64,000 bases of DNA from Micromonospora sp. FIMYZ51 (GTDB taxonomy: Bacteria; Actinomycetota; Actinomycetes; Mycobacteriales; Micromonosporaceae): assembly GCF_038246755.1 (NCBI RefSeq), contig NZ_CP134706.1:2170001-2234000 (forward strand). The letters are read 5' to 3'. This document shows positions 43,180-51,438 of this stretch, in pieces (within the stretch, counting starts at the first letter, position 1; every line of letters begins with the position of its first letter). Position numbers and translations under genes: made by a program. Below the pieces are notes generated by a model. It had not been told where the DNA came from, ran no database searches, and worked only from the letters and a program-made list of their open reading frames with translations.

Positions 43180-44463
43180 ATGAACATCTGCGTCGTCGCC
43201 CTCGGGAAGATCGGCCTGCCACTGGCCGTGCAGTTCGCCTCGAAGGGACACCGGGTGATCGGCGCGGACGTCTCCGAGCGGGTCGTCCAGCTGGTCAACG
43301 ACGGTGCCGTGCCCTTCCCCGGCGAGACGGACCTGGACGTCAAGCTGAAGGAGGCGGTGGCCGCCGGGCTGCTCTCGGCCACCACCGACACCACCGCCGC
43401 GGTGGCCGAGTCCCAGGCGGTCGTCGTGGTCGTGCCGCTCTTCGTCGACGCCGAGGGCGTACCGGACTTCGGCTGGATGGACGACGCGACCCGGGCGATC
43501 GCCGCCGGCCTCAAGCCGGGCACCCTGGTCAGCTACGAGACCACCCTGCCGGTCGGCACCACCCGCACCCGCTGGGCGCCGATGCTCCAGGAGGGCTCCG
43601 GGCTCACCGCCGGCCGGGACTTCCACCTGGTCTTCAGCCCGGAGCGGGTGCTCACCGGTCGGGTCTTCGCCGACCTGCGCCGCTACCCGAAGCTGGTCGG
43701 CGGCATCGACGAGGCGTCGGCCGAGCACGGCGTGCGCTTCTACGAGGCGGTGCTGGACTTCGACGAGCGGCCCGACCTGGATCGCCCGAACGGCGTCTGG
43801 GACCTCGGCTCGGCCGAGGCATCCGAGCTGGCAAAGCTCGCCGAGACGACCTACCGGGACGTCAACATCGGCCTGGCCAACCAGTTCGCCCGGTTCGCCG
43901 ACACGGTGGGCGTCGACGTCACCAAGGTGATCGAGGCGTGCAACACCCAGCCGTACAGCCACATCCACTCGCCGGGCATCGCGGTCGGCGGGCACTGCAT
44001 CCCGATCTATCCGCGGATGTACCTGTGGAACGACCCGGCGGCCACCGTCGTGCGGTCGGCCCGGGAGGCCAACGCCGCCATGCCGGAGTACGCCGTCGAC
44101 CTGCTGGCCGCCGCGTACGGCGACCTGACCGGCGTCGGCGTGCTGGTGCTCGGTGCCGCCTACCGGGGCGGCGTCAAGGAGACCGCCTTCTCCGGTGTCT
44201 TCCCGACGGTGCAGGCGCTGCGGCAGCGGGGCGCCACCCCGTACGTCTCCGACCCGATGTACACGAACGAGGAACTGGTGGCCCACGGCCTGCCCGGTTA
44301 CCAGGGTGAGCCGATCGGCGCCGCCGTCATCCAGGCCGACCACGCCGAGTACCGGACGCTCGGCCCCGCCGACCTGCCCGGCGTGACGGTGCTTGTGGAC
44401 GGCCGTCGGGTCACCGACCCGGCCCGCTGGGCCGGAGTCCGCCGGGTGGTCATCGGCGGCTGA
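43180..44463 (+). CDS. Nucleotide-sugar 6-dehydrogenase (WbpA/WecC-like)
   Basis: 427 residues. It oxidises C6 of a UDP-HexNAc to the uronate with two NAD. N-terminal Rossmann motif VVALGKIGLPLAVQFASKGH, then VFSPERVLTGR, and catalytic C273 in VGGHCIPIYP, the GGHC form of the UDP-HexNAc rather than UDP-glucose subgroup. C-terminal Rossmann motif VLVLGAAYRGGVKETAFSG. ATG at 43180 follows the GT2 stop by 4 bases, so the two are cotranscribed. It probably makes the UDP-GlcNAc-uronate that enters the 3-amino pathway. Confidence 0.92.
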   Translation: MNICVVALGKIGLPLAVQFASKGHRVIGADVSERVVQLVNDGAVPFPGETDLDVKLKEAVAAGLLSATTDTTAAVAESQAVVVVVPLFVDAEGVPDFGWMDDATRAIAAGLKPGTLVSYETTLPVGTTRTRWAPMLQEGSGLTAGRDFHLVFSPERVLTGRVFADLRRYPKLVGGIDEASAEHGVRFYEAVLDFDERPDLDRPNGVWDLGSAEASELAKLAETTYRDVNIGLANQFARFADTVGVDVTKVIEACNTQPYSHIHSPGIAVGGHCIPIYPRMYLWNDPAATVVRSAREANAAMPEYAVDLLAAAYGDLTGVGVLVLGAAYRGGVKETAFSGVFPTVQALRQRGATPYVSDPMYTNEELVAHGLPGYQGEPIGAAVIQADHAEYRTLGPADLPGVTVLVDGRRVTDPARWAGVRRVVIGG

Positions 44464-44481
44464 CGGCAGCTGTCACCCGAA

Positions 44482-44517
44482 GGGGCCCGGCACGTGGCGT
44501 GCCGGGCCCTTTCGTTT
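44482..44517. terminator. Intrinsic terminator after the 6-dehydrogenase
   Basis: GGGCCCGGCACG (44483-44494), loop TGG, CGTGCCGGGCCC (44498-44509), then TTTCGTTTCG. This is the clearest classical stem plus T-rich tail in the window. It lies between the convergent dehydrogenase and acetyltransferase genes. Confidence 0.88.
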
Positions 44518-44564
44518 CGTTCCGGGTCAGCCGCGCGGGCCGGCTGTCGTGGCGGGCGTGTCGA

Positions 44565-45107
44565 TCAGTCGCGTCGGGGCGGGTTGTGCACGTCGCGCGA
44601 GACGACCTCGCCCCGTTCGTCGACCCAGCCCTTCGGCCGGGCCGGGTTGCCCGCCACCAGTTGGTACGGCGCGACGTCCCGGGTCACCACCGAACCGGCG
44701 GCGATCATCGCGTACTCGCCCACCTCGATGCCGCAGACCAGGGTGGCGTTCGCGCCGATCGAGGCGCCCCGACGCACCAGGGTCGGGGTGATCTTCCAGT
44801 CCGGGTTCTGGGCGCGCGGCCGGAAGTCGTTTGTGAAGACCGCGCAGGGGCCGACGAACACCTCGTCCTCCAGGGTCACCCCCTGGTAGACGGAGACGTT
44901 GTTCTGGATCTTCACGAGGTCGCCTACCGTCACGCCCGCGTCGACGTACACGTTGCGACCGATCACGCAGCCGGCGCCCACCTGAGCGGACGACCGGATG
45001 TGGGCCAGGTGCCAGACCTTGGTCCCGTCGCCGACCCGGGCGCCCTCCTCGACGTCGGCGGTGGGGTGGACGAAGACCGAGGGGGACCCAGAGCTCTTGT
45101 CAGTCAT
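44565..45107 (-). CDS. Left-handed beta-helix N-acetyltransferase (WbpD/WlbB-like)
   Basis: 180 residues made of hexapeptide repeats (VHPTADVEEGARVGDGTKVW, then IGRNVYVDAGVTVGD and VYQGVTLEDEVFVGP). VFTNDFRPRAQ matches the FTND-x-x-PR segment characteristic of WbpD/WlbB, which acetylate the 3-amino group of UDP-GlcNAc3N-uronate. This completes the set of five Wbp-type activities in the window. The ATG at 45107 gives MTDKSSG; longer starts add unlikely sequence. It is separated by 188 bases from the divergent response regulator. Confidence 0.88.
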   Translation of the reverse strand: MTDKSSGSPSVFVHPTADVEEGARVGDGTKVWHLAHIRSSAQVGAGCVIGRNVYVDAGVTVGDLVKIQNNVSVYQGVTLEDEVFVGPCAVFTNDFRPRAQNPDWKITPTLVRRGASIGANATLVCGIEVGEYAMIAAGSVVTRDVAPYQLVAGNPARPKGWVDERGEVVSRDVHNPPRRD

Positions 45108-45295
45108 CTTCAACTCTCGTCGAGGCTGCACGGGTGCGAACTCGGGGTAGCATACCGACCCCTGGTCGGTCCCTGCGGTCACCGCGGACGTCGGCCGGCC
45201 GGCCGTCAACGGCGCCGCCGGGCGGGACCGCCCTCCCGTCCGAGGCGAGGTTCTGCCACCATGCGAGGGCGACGGACCGACGAATGGGGGCCCGG

Positions 45296-45952
45296 GTGCG
45301 GATACTGCTGGTCGAGGACGACCGTCGGGTGGCCGCCGCCTTGTCGTCCGCCCTGACCAGGCGCGGATACGAGGTGGAACACGCCGCCACCGTTGCCGCC
45401 GCCATCTCCGCCGCCCCGTGCGACCTGGTGCTGCTCGACCTGACCCTGCCCGACGGCGACGGCACCGAGCTCTGCCGGGAGCTGCGGCGCCGCAGCAGCC
45501 AGCTGGGCATCATCGCGGTGACCGCCCGGGGCGAGGAGCGGGACCGGGTGCTTGGGCTGCGACTCGGTGCGGACGACTACGTGGTCAAGCCCTTCTCGAT
45601 GGTGGAGTTGCAGGCGCGGATCGAGGCGGTGCTCCGCCGGGCCGCGTACGCCGCGCCGGAGCGCAACCTGATCGAGGTCGGGCCGGTACGCGTCGACGCG
45701 GCAGCCCGTACGGTGACCGTGGCCGACCGGCCGGTCTCGCTGACCCGCAAGGAGTTCGACGTCCTGCTCTCGTTGGCCCGCCAGCCCGGCGTGGCGGTAC
45801 CCCGGGACCGGATCCTGCTCGACGCCTGGGGCACCACCTTCGCCGACCGGCACACCGTGGAGGTGCACGTCGGCTCGTTGCGCGGCAAGCTCGGCGACCC
45901 CCGCCTGGTGGAGACCGTACGCGGTGTCGGCTACCGGCTACGGGCCGAGTGA
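45296..45952 (+). CDS. OmpR-family response regulator
   Basis: 218 residues. The receiver domain has the acidic pair in VEDD, phospho-acceptor D48 in VLLDLTLPDGDG and the conserved Lys in VKPFSMVEL. The winged-helix DNA-binding domain has LTRKEFDVLLSLARQPGVAV and VEVHVGSLRGKLGD. GTG at 45296 (MRILLVEDD) is chosen; an ATG 12 bases upstream is also possible. The histidine kinase gene starts 10 bases after the stop. Targets are unknown; the adjacent ABC-2 exporter operon is a candidate. Confidence 0.92.
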   Translation: MRILLVEDDRRVAAALSSALTRRGYEVEHAATVAAAISAAPCDLVLLDLTLPDGDGTELCRELRRRSSQLGIIAVTARGEERDRVLGLRLGADDYVVKPFSMVELQARIEAVLRRAAYAAPERNLIEVGPVRVDAAARTVTVADRPVSLTRKEFDVLLSLARQPGVAVPRDRILLDAWGTTFADRHTVEVHVGSLRGKLGDPRLVETVRGVGYRLRAE

Positions 45953-45962
45953 GGGGCCAGCG

Positions 45963-47387
45963 GTGCGTCGGCGCCTGGTGATCAGCTACCTGCTCCTGAT
46001 GGTGCTGGTGCTGGTGGCGTTGGGTACGCCACTGGCGGCGACCCTGGCCACCCGGGAAACCGACCGGGTCCGGGCCGATCGGCTCGCCGACGCCACCCGG
46101 TTCGCCTCGCTTGCCGGTCCGGCGCTGCGCAGCGGCACGAGCGACCCGTTGGCCAACGAACTGACCAGCTACCAGCAGCTCTACGGCATCGACGCGGTGG
46201 TGGTCGACCGGGACCGGGCGGTCGTGGTGGGCTCACCGGCCTGGCGGCCGGCGCTGGGCACCCACGAGGCGTTGAACGTCGCCTTGTCCGGGCAGCAGGC
46301 CAGTGGGCCCGACTCGGTCTGGCCCTGGGTGGACGGGCCGATCGTGGTGGCGGTACCCATCAACGACGGTGGCGAGGTACTCGGCGCGGTGGTCACCGCG
46401 AGCCCCACCGACGAGGTCCGCCGCTCGGTCACCACCTGGTGGCTGCTGCTGGCCGCGCTGGGGCTGCTCGCGGTGGTGGCCTGCGTGCTCACCGCGTTCG
46501 GGCTGGCCGGCTGGGTGCTACGGCCGATCACCGAACTGGACGCGGTCACCCACGAGATAGCCGAGGGGGACCGGGGTGCCCGGGTGCAGCACCGGCTGGG
46601 CCCGCCGGAGCTGCGTCGCCTGGCGGCCAGCTTCAACCACATGGCCGACGTGGTCTCCGACGTGATGGACCGGCAGCGGGCCTTCGTCGCGCACGCCAGT
46701 CACCAACTGCGCAACCCGTTGACCGCGTTGCGGCTGCGGGTGGAGGAGCTGGGGCCCAGCCTGACCGACCCGCAGGGCCGCGCCGAGCACCAGCTCGCCC
46801 TGGAGGAGACCGACCGGCTGGCCCTGCTGCTTGACGCGCTGCTCACCCTGGCCCGCGCCGAGCGCCGGGAGAATCAGCGGGTGATCGTCGACGCGGCTGC
46901 CGCGGCCGCGTCCCGGGTGGCGGCCTGGGAGCCGCTGGCCCGGCACCGGTCGGTGACGCTGCGGCTGGCCGCCGACCCGGTTGCGGCGTACGCGCGGACC
47001 GTGCCGACCGCGATCGACCAGGCGCTCGACGCGCTTATCGACAACGCGGTCAAGTTCAGCGGCGCGGGCGGCGAGGTGACGGTCACCGTCGCGGCCCGCG
47101 ACGACGGGGTCGAGCTGGAGGTACGCGACACCGGCCCCGGCATGACCCGCAGTCAGCTCGGTCAGGCCACCGAGCGGTTCTGGCGGGCGCCGGAGGTGCA
47201 GAACGTGGACGGTGCCGGCCTGGGGCTGACCATCGCCGCGGTGCTGGTCGACGCCTCCGATGGCCGGCTCACCATGCAGTCGAACTCGCCGCGCGGGCTG
47301 GTCGCCGCGCTGTGGTTCCCGTCGGCCGACGCTGCCGAGGAGTCGACCGCGCCCGAGCCGGCACCGTCCACCGCCGTCGTCGGTTGA
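45963..47387 (+). CDS. HAMP-domain sensor histidine kinase
   Basis: 474 residues. Two membrane segments (LVISYLLLMVLVLVALGTPL near the N-terminus and LLLAALGLLAVVACVLTAFG near residue 170) flank an extracellular sensor region of about 130 residues with no recognised domain. Then come HAMP, the phosphorylated His in AHASHQLRNPLTALRL, N-box DNAVKFS, DTGPGM and GAGLGLTIAAV. It starts with GTG, with GAGGGG upstream. It forms a pair with the response regulator. Confidence 0.92.
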   Translation: MRRRLVISYLLLMVLVLVALGTPLAATLATRETDRVRADRLADATRFASLAGPALRSGTSDPLANELTSYQQLYGIDAVVVDRDRAVVVGSPAWRPALGTHEALNVALSGQQASGPDSVWPWVDGPIVVAVPINDGGEVLGAVVTASPTDEVRRSVTTWWLLLAALGLLAVVACVLTAFGLAGWVLRPITELDAVTHEIAEGDRGARVQHRLGPPELRRLAASFNHMADVVSDVMDRQRAFVAHASHQLRNPLTALRLRVEELGPSLTDPQGRAEHQLALEETDRLALLLDALLTLARAERRENQRVIVDAAAAAASRVAAWEPLARHRSVTLRLAADPVAAYARTVPTAIDQALDALIDNAVKFSGAGGEVTVTVAARDDGVELEVRDTGPGMTRSQLGQATERFWRAPEVQNVDGAGLGLTIAAVLVDASDGRLTMQSNSPRGLVAALWFPSADAAEESTAPEPAPSTAVVG

Positions 47388-47480
47388 CCACACCGGACAC
47401 CACTGGTAGTGCATGTGTGTGGCGAAATGTAGTATGACTGCTATCTTCTGGGGCACAGCTATTACGGGGAGGCAGGGGCC

Positions 47481-48452
47481 ATGACGGTGGACGCGAAGGC
47501 AAACGCCCCGACCGGCACCGGGTCACCGGCCGAGCCGGAGATCACCCTGGACGTACGCGACCTGCGGATGCGCTACGGCAGCAAGGACGTGCTCGACGGG
47601 GTGTCGTTCACCGCCCGGCGCGGCGAGGTGCTGGCACTGCTCGGCCCGAACGGCGCCGGCAAGACCACCACCATCGAGATCCTGGAGGGCTTCCGGATGC
47701 GCTCCGACGGCCAGGTCGCGGTGCTGGGCGTCGATCCCGGGCACGGCGACGAGCGGTGGCGGGCCCGACTCGGCGTGGTGCTCCAGTCCTGGCGCGACCA
47801 CAGCCGGTGGCGGATCCGGGAGTTGCTGGCCCACCTCGGCACCTTCTACTCGCCCTACTCCACCCAGCGGATCCGCCGGCCGTGGGATGTCGACGAGCTG
47901 ATCGACCTGGTCGGTCTGACCGCGCACGCGCAGCAGAAGGTCGGCCAGCTCTCCGGCGGTCAGCGCCGCCGGGTCGACGTGGCGATCGGCATCGTCGGTC
48001 GGCCGGAGGTGCTCTTCCTCGACGAGCCGACCGCCGGGTTCGACCCGGCCGCCCGGCGTGAGTTCCACGACCTGGTGCACCGACTGGCCGACCTGGACGA
48101 CACCACCATCCTGCTCACCACGCACGACCTGGACGAGGCCGAGAAGCTGGCCGACCGGATCCTGATCCTGGCCGGTGGACGGATCATCGCCAGTGGCTCC
48201 GCCGACGAGTTGTCGCGGCGGATCTCCATCGACGCCGAGGTGCGGTGGAGCCGAGGTGGTACGCGGTTCGTGCACTCCACCAGCGACGCGACCGGCTTCG
48301 TCCGGGAGTTGTTCGCGCAGTACGGCGCGGAAATCGCCGACCTTGAGGTGCGACGGGCCAGCCTGGAGGACACCTACATGGCCCTGGTCCGCGATCACGA
48401 ATCCGGGCGTGCCGACGGCGCGGCCCGTGCCTTCGAGGAGGTGGCCCGATGA
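47481..48452 (+). CDS. ABC transporter ATP-binding protein (DrrA-like exporter)
   Basis: 323 residues. Walker A LLGPNGAGKTTTIEIL, signature QLSGGQRRRVDVAIG, Walker B VLFLDEPTAGFDP and H-loop LLTTHDLDEAEKL. The C-terminal extension (RISIDAEVRWSRGG onward) is typical of the antibiotic-resistance (DrrA/CcmA) group. GGGAGG lies before the ATG. The upstream 93 bases include an unusually AT-rich stretch (47426-47448) that is probably its promoter or operator. The stop overlaps the permease start (ATGA). Substrate unknown. Confidence 0.92.
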   Translation: MTVDAKANAPTGTGSPAEPEITLDVRDLRMRYGSKDVLDGVSFTARRGEVLALLGPNGAGKTTTIEILEGFRMRSDGQVAVLGVDPGHGDERWRARLGVVLQSWRDHSRWRIRELLAHLGTFYSPYSTQRIRRPWDVDELIDLVGLTAHAQQKVGQLSGGQRRRVDVAIGIVGRPEVLFLDEPTAGFDPAARREFHDLVHRLADLDDTTILLTTHDLDEAEKLADRILILAGGRIIASGSADELSRRISIDAEVRWSRGGTRFVHSTSDATGFVRELFAQYGAEIADLEVRRASLEDTYMALVRDHESGRADGAARAFEEVAR

Positions 48453-49309
48453 ATCCGTCGGTGGGTCCGTTGCTGGTGGCGGCCCGCGCGGGGCTGTCCC
48501 GTGGCCGCATCGAGCTGCGGCAGGGCTTCACCAACGCCGAGACGCTCTGGGGCTACCTCTTCCCGACCGTCGTCCTGCTGGTGGTGATGTTCTTCCTCCG
48601 GGACGCCCAGGTGCCCGGCACCGAATTCTCGCTCGGGGCGCAGACCCTACCCAGCACGCTCGGCATGACGGTGGCCTTCGGTGGCCTGGTCAGCGTGGCG
48701 TCCATCCTCACCGTCGAGCGGGAGGACGGCACCCTGCTGCGGGCGAAGGCCACCCCGAACGGAATGTTCGGCTACCTGATCAGCAAGATCGTGCTGGTCA
48801 GCGGAATGACTCTGGTCAGCGTCGCCCTCCTGCTCGTACCGGGGATCTTCCTCTTCGACGGGCTGATGCTGGGCAGCGGGTGGGCCTGGGTGACGCTGGC
48901 CTGGGTGCTGGTGCTCGGGATGGTGGCGACCATGCCGATCGGGGCGGCCTTCGGATCGCTGCTCTCCAATCCCCGTAACCTGGGGCTGATCATGCTTCCG
49001 ATGATGGGTCTCATCGCTATCTCCGGCATCTTCTACCCGCTCACCGTCCTGCCGGGGTGGCTCCAGGGGCTCGGTCAGGCATTCCCGGTCTACTGGCTCG
49101 GCCTCGGCATGCGGTCGGCGCTGCTGCCCGATGCGATGGCCGCCGTGGAGGTGAGCGGATCGTGGCGGCACCTGGAGACGCTGCTGGTGCTCGGCGGCTG
49201 GGCGATCGTCGGGCTGGCCCTGGCACCGGTGCTGCTGCGCCGGATGGCCCGCCGGGAGTCCGGGTCGAGCGTCGCCGCCCGGCGCGAGAAGGCCCTCCAG
49301 CGGGGGTGA
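48449..49309 (+). CDS. ABC-2 type transporter permease
   Basis: 286-residue membrane subunit with six hydrophobic segments (from LWGYLFPTVVLLVVMFFL to LLVLGGWAIVGLALAPVLL). ISGIFYPLTVLPGWLQ near residue 190 is a common feature of drug-exporting ABC-2 permeases. It is translationally coupled to the ATPase (4-base overlap) and followed after one base by the XRE regulator. Likely exports a drug, lipid or peptide. Confidence 0.92.
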   Translation: MNPSVGPLLVAARAGLSRGRIELRQGFTNAETLWGYLFPTVVLLVVMFFLRDAQVPGTEFSLGAQTLPSTLGMTVAFGGLVSVASILTVEREDGTLLRAKATPNGMFGYLISKIVLVSGMTLVSVALLLVPGIFLFDGLMLGSGWAWVTLAWVLVLGMVATMPIGAAFGSLLSNPRNLGLIMLPMMGLIAISGIFYPLTVLPGWLQGLGQAFPVYWLGLGMRSALLPDAMAAVEVSGSWRHLETLLVLGGWAIVGLALAPVLLRRMARRESGSSVAARREKALQRG

Positions 49310-49310
49310 C

Positions 49311-49586
49311 ATGAGTGAGCGTGCAGCGAGTGGAAGTGCCGGCATGAGTGAGGTGGTGTACAACCGCATCGCCATGCTGCGGGCGGAACGGGGCATCTCC
49401 CGCCGGCAACTGGCCGAGGCGTTGGGCGTCCACTACCAGACCATCGGCTACCTGGAACGGGGTGAGTTCAGCCCCAGTTTGCACCTGGCCCTGCGGATCG
49501 CCCGCCACTTCGAGGTACCGGTGGAGGTGGTCTTCTCCGCCGAGCCGTTCCCGCGCCTCGGTGACCCGCTGACCCGATCGGCCTGA
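49311..49586 (+). CDS. Small XRE-type HTH regulator
   Basis: 91 residues, a single HTH_3 domain: YNRIAMLRAERGISRRQLAE, then ALGVHYQTIGYLERGEFSPS, as in the short YozG/YonR-like regulators commonly found with ABC-2 exporters. ATG at 49311 follows the permease stop by one base with GGGGG upstream; ATG at 49344 is an alternative. It is probably a repressor of this operon. Its stop abuts the stop of the convergent TAXI gene with no base between. Confidence 0.85.
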   Translation: MSERAASGSAGMSEVVYNRIAMLRAERGISRRQLAEALGVHYQTIGYLERGEFSPSLHLALRIARHFEVPVEVVFSAEPFPRLGDPLTRSA

Positions 49587-50555
49587 TCACGGCTTCTTGT
49601 CGCGGTAGTACGCCGCCGCCCCGGGATGCAGTGGCAGCGGCGCGGTGACGATCGCCGAGCGGGGACTCATCCGGCCGGCGGCCGGATGCGCGTCCTCCAG
49701 CTCGGAGCGTCGCTCCATCAGCAGCCGGGTGATCTCCCGGACCAGGTCGTCCGGCAGGTCCGGGCGGACCAGCAGCAGGTTGGGGTTCGCCACGGTGGTG
49801 ACCGGTTCGATGCCGTAGACCGAACGGGGAATGTCCCGTGGCACGTACACCTCCCGGTTGTCCCGGCGCAGTGGGGCGGTCCACTCGCCGAGGTCGATGA
49901 TGCGGGCGGGGTTGTCCAGGGCGAACTGGTCGATGGCGCGCACCGGTAGCCCACCGGAGAAGAAGAAGGCGTCGATCTCACCGGTGCGGAGCGCGGCCAC
50001 CGAGTCGTCCAGGTTGAGTTGCACCCGGTTCACCTGGGTGTCGGCCAGCCCGGCCACGGTGAGCAGCCGACGCACCGTGAAGTCGGTCCCGGAACCCCAC
50101 GCGCCTGTCGACACCCGCCGCCCGCGCAGGTCGGTCAACGTCCGGATCGGGCTGTCGGCCGTGGTGACCAGGTGCAGCAGATCGTCGTAGACCCGGGCAA
50201 TCGCCACCACCCCGGGATCCGGATCCGGGTTCGGGTCGGCGCGCAGCACGTCGGCCTGGCTGAACCCGAGTTCGGCGTCGAGGTTGTTGAGCAGTCGGAC
50301 ATTTTCCACCGAGGCGGCGGTGACCATGACCTCTGCCCGTACGTTTGGCAACTCCCGGTTGAGGATGGTGGCCAGCGACTGGCCGAAGGCGTGATAGACG
50401 GCGGTCGGACTGCCGGTGGCGATGCGGATTCGTACCGGATCGCCCGGATCATCCCGGCAACTGACGAGGCTGGACAGGAGCAGCAGCACGACCGCCAGGC
50501 CGGCCACCCCGGCGTAGTGCCGCCCGGTCCGGTCGGCGTACCTGGTACGGGTCAC
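49587..50555 (-). CDS. TAXI-family solute-binding lipoprotein (orphan TRAP-type)
   Basis: 322 residues. A hydrophobic N-terminus ends in a lipobox-like LLLLSSLVSCRDD, suggesting a lipid-anchored extracytoplasmic binding protein. The TAXI domain is recognised by IRIATGSPTAVYHAFGQSLA, AELGFSQADVLRAD, VSTGAWGSGTDFTVRRLL and GEIDAFFFSGGLPVRAI. TAXI proteins normally work with the large fused DctQM membrane subunit, which is not encoded nearby. GTG at 50555 is preferred; a GTG 9 bases upstream is also possible. Ligand unknown; characterised relatives bind glutamate or other carboxylates. Confidence 0.85.
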   Translation of the reverse strand: MTRTRYADRTGRHYAGVAGLAVVLLLLSSLVSCRDDPGDPVRIRIATGSPTAVYHAFGQSLATILNRELPNVRAEVMVTAASVENVRLLNNLDAELGFSQADVLRADPNPDPDPGVVAIARVYDDLLHLVTTADSPIRTLTDLRGRRVSTGAWGSGTDFTVRRLLTVAGLADTQVNRVQLNLDDSVAALRTGEIDAFFFSGGLPVRAIDQFALDNPARIIDLGEWTAPLRRDNREVYVPRDIPRSVYGIEPVTTVANPNLLLVRPDLPDDLVREITRLLMERRSELEDAHPAAGRMSPRSAIVTAPLPLHPGAAAYYRDKKP

Positions 50556-50634
50556 GGGCAGCACTGTGCGCCGCCGGACCCCTGTGGCGCAAGCCCCCGG
50601 GGCGGCGGAACCCGTCGCCGACCGCGTCGCGCGG

Positions 50635-51303
50635 TCAGGCGACGGGGCGGTGTGCGGTCTCCTCGGCGGCGTGCCGCAGGATCCGCTCCCGGTCCGGTCC
50701 GTGGGCGACACTCACCAGGTAGCAGCCGGTGCCGGGGCGCAGCAGCGCCGGTACGTCGAGCAGTGCGGCGCCGCGGACGAGGACGGCGGCAAGTTCCCGG
50801 TCGGTGATCCGTACGCCGAGAATGTGTCGGCGCACGTGTCGGCCACCGGCCAGTAGCGTGGCCCGCCAGGCGGCGGCAGCCAACCGGATGCGCCACTGCC
50901 GGCGGGCCTTCGACGCGCCGGGCACCGGGCCGCCGAGCAGCTCCCGTCGGCCACGCCGCCAGCCGTTCTCCATCATCGCCGCGTACGCCGGACGGCACTG
51001 TCGGGACACGTGCAGCCGATGCAGCTCGTAACGGCGGCGCAGCCCGCCGACGGCAAGCTCGTGGCGTACCGGAATCTCCAGACGGTCGAGCAGTTGCCGG
51101 GCCCGGCGTGCCGCCTCCTCGCGGTTGAACTCGATGGTCGCCGGAAAGCCGAGCTGGTGCCCGTGCCGCTGGCCCGGTGTGGCCGGCGGCGGCATGCAGC
51201 GCAGCAGGCACGCTGCCTCGAAGGCGTCGGCGAGCGTCGTCCAGTCCAGTGGCGGCTGGATCGCCGACGGATGGGGCCGGTCGAGCAGGATCGGTTCAAC
51301 CAC
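50635..51303 (-). CDS. Unknown arginine-rich protein
   Basis: 222 residues, basic, with no recognised domain and no signal peptide. GTG at 51303 (VVEPILLDRP) is selected because a perfect AAGGAGG lies six bases upstream; a longer GTG frame from 51351 would place this site inside the gene. The sequence is mostly helical in character (REEAARRARQLLDRLEIPVR; QWRIRLAAAAWRATLLAGG). It lies 79 bases upstream of the TAXI lipoprotein gene on the same strand and may be cotranscribed with it. I do not recognise a family. Confidence 0.7.
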   Translation of the reverse strand: MVEPILLDRPHPSAIQPPLDWTTLADAFEAACLLRCMPPPATPGQRHGHQLGFPATIEFNREEAARRARQLLDRLEIPVRHELAVGGLRRRYELHRLHVSRQCRPAYAAMMENGWRRGRRELLGGPVPGASKARRQWRIRLAAAAWRATLLAGGRHVRRHILGVRITDRELAAVLVRGAALLDVPALLRPGTGCYLVSVAHGPDRERILRHAAEETAHRPVA

Positions 51304-51438
51304 CGGAGGCCTCCTTGCGGCGTCGGTCCTCCTTACGGTGACCTGTGACACCGGCGGGTGGTACTGATCCGGCCCAGCCTTGAGGAAATCTTGCGCCTGG
51401 TTACCGCCTGGAAACGATGCGCCCGACGCCGTGCTCGT

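Noticed and set aside
31847..45107. Secondary-metabolite (antibiotic sugar) cluster
   Set aside because: DegT, Gfo/Idh and epimerase genes occur in such clusters, but there is no polyketide, peptide or aglycone gene; polymer export and uronate genes point to a wall glycan.
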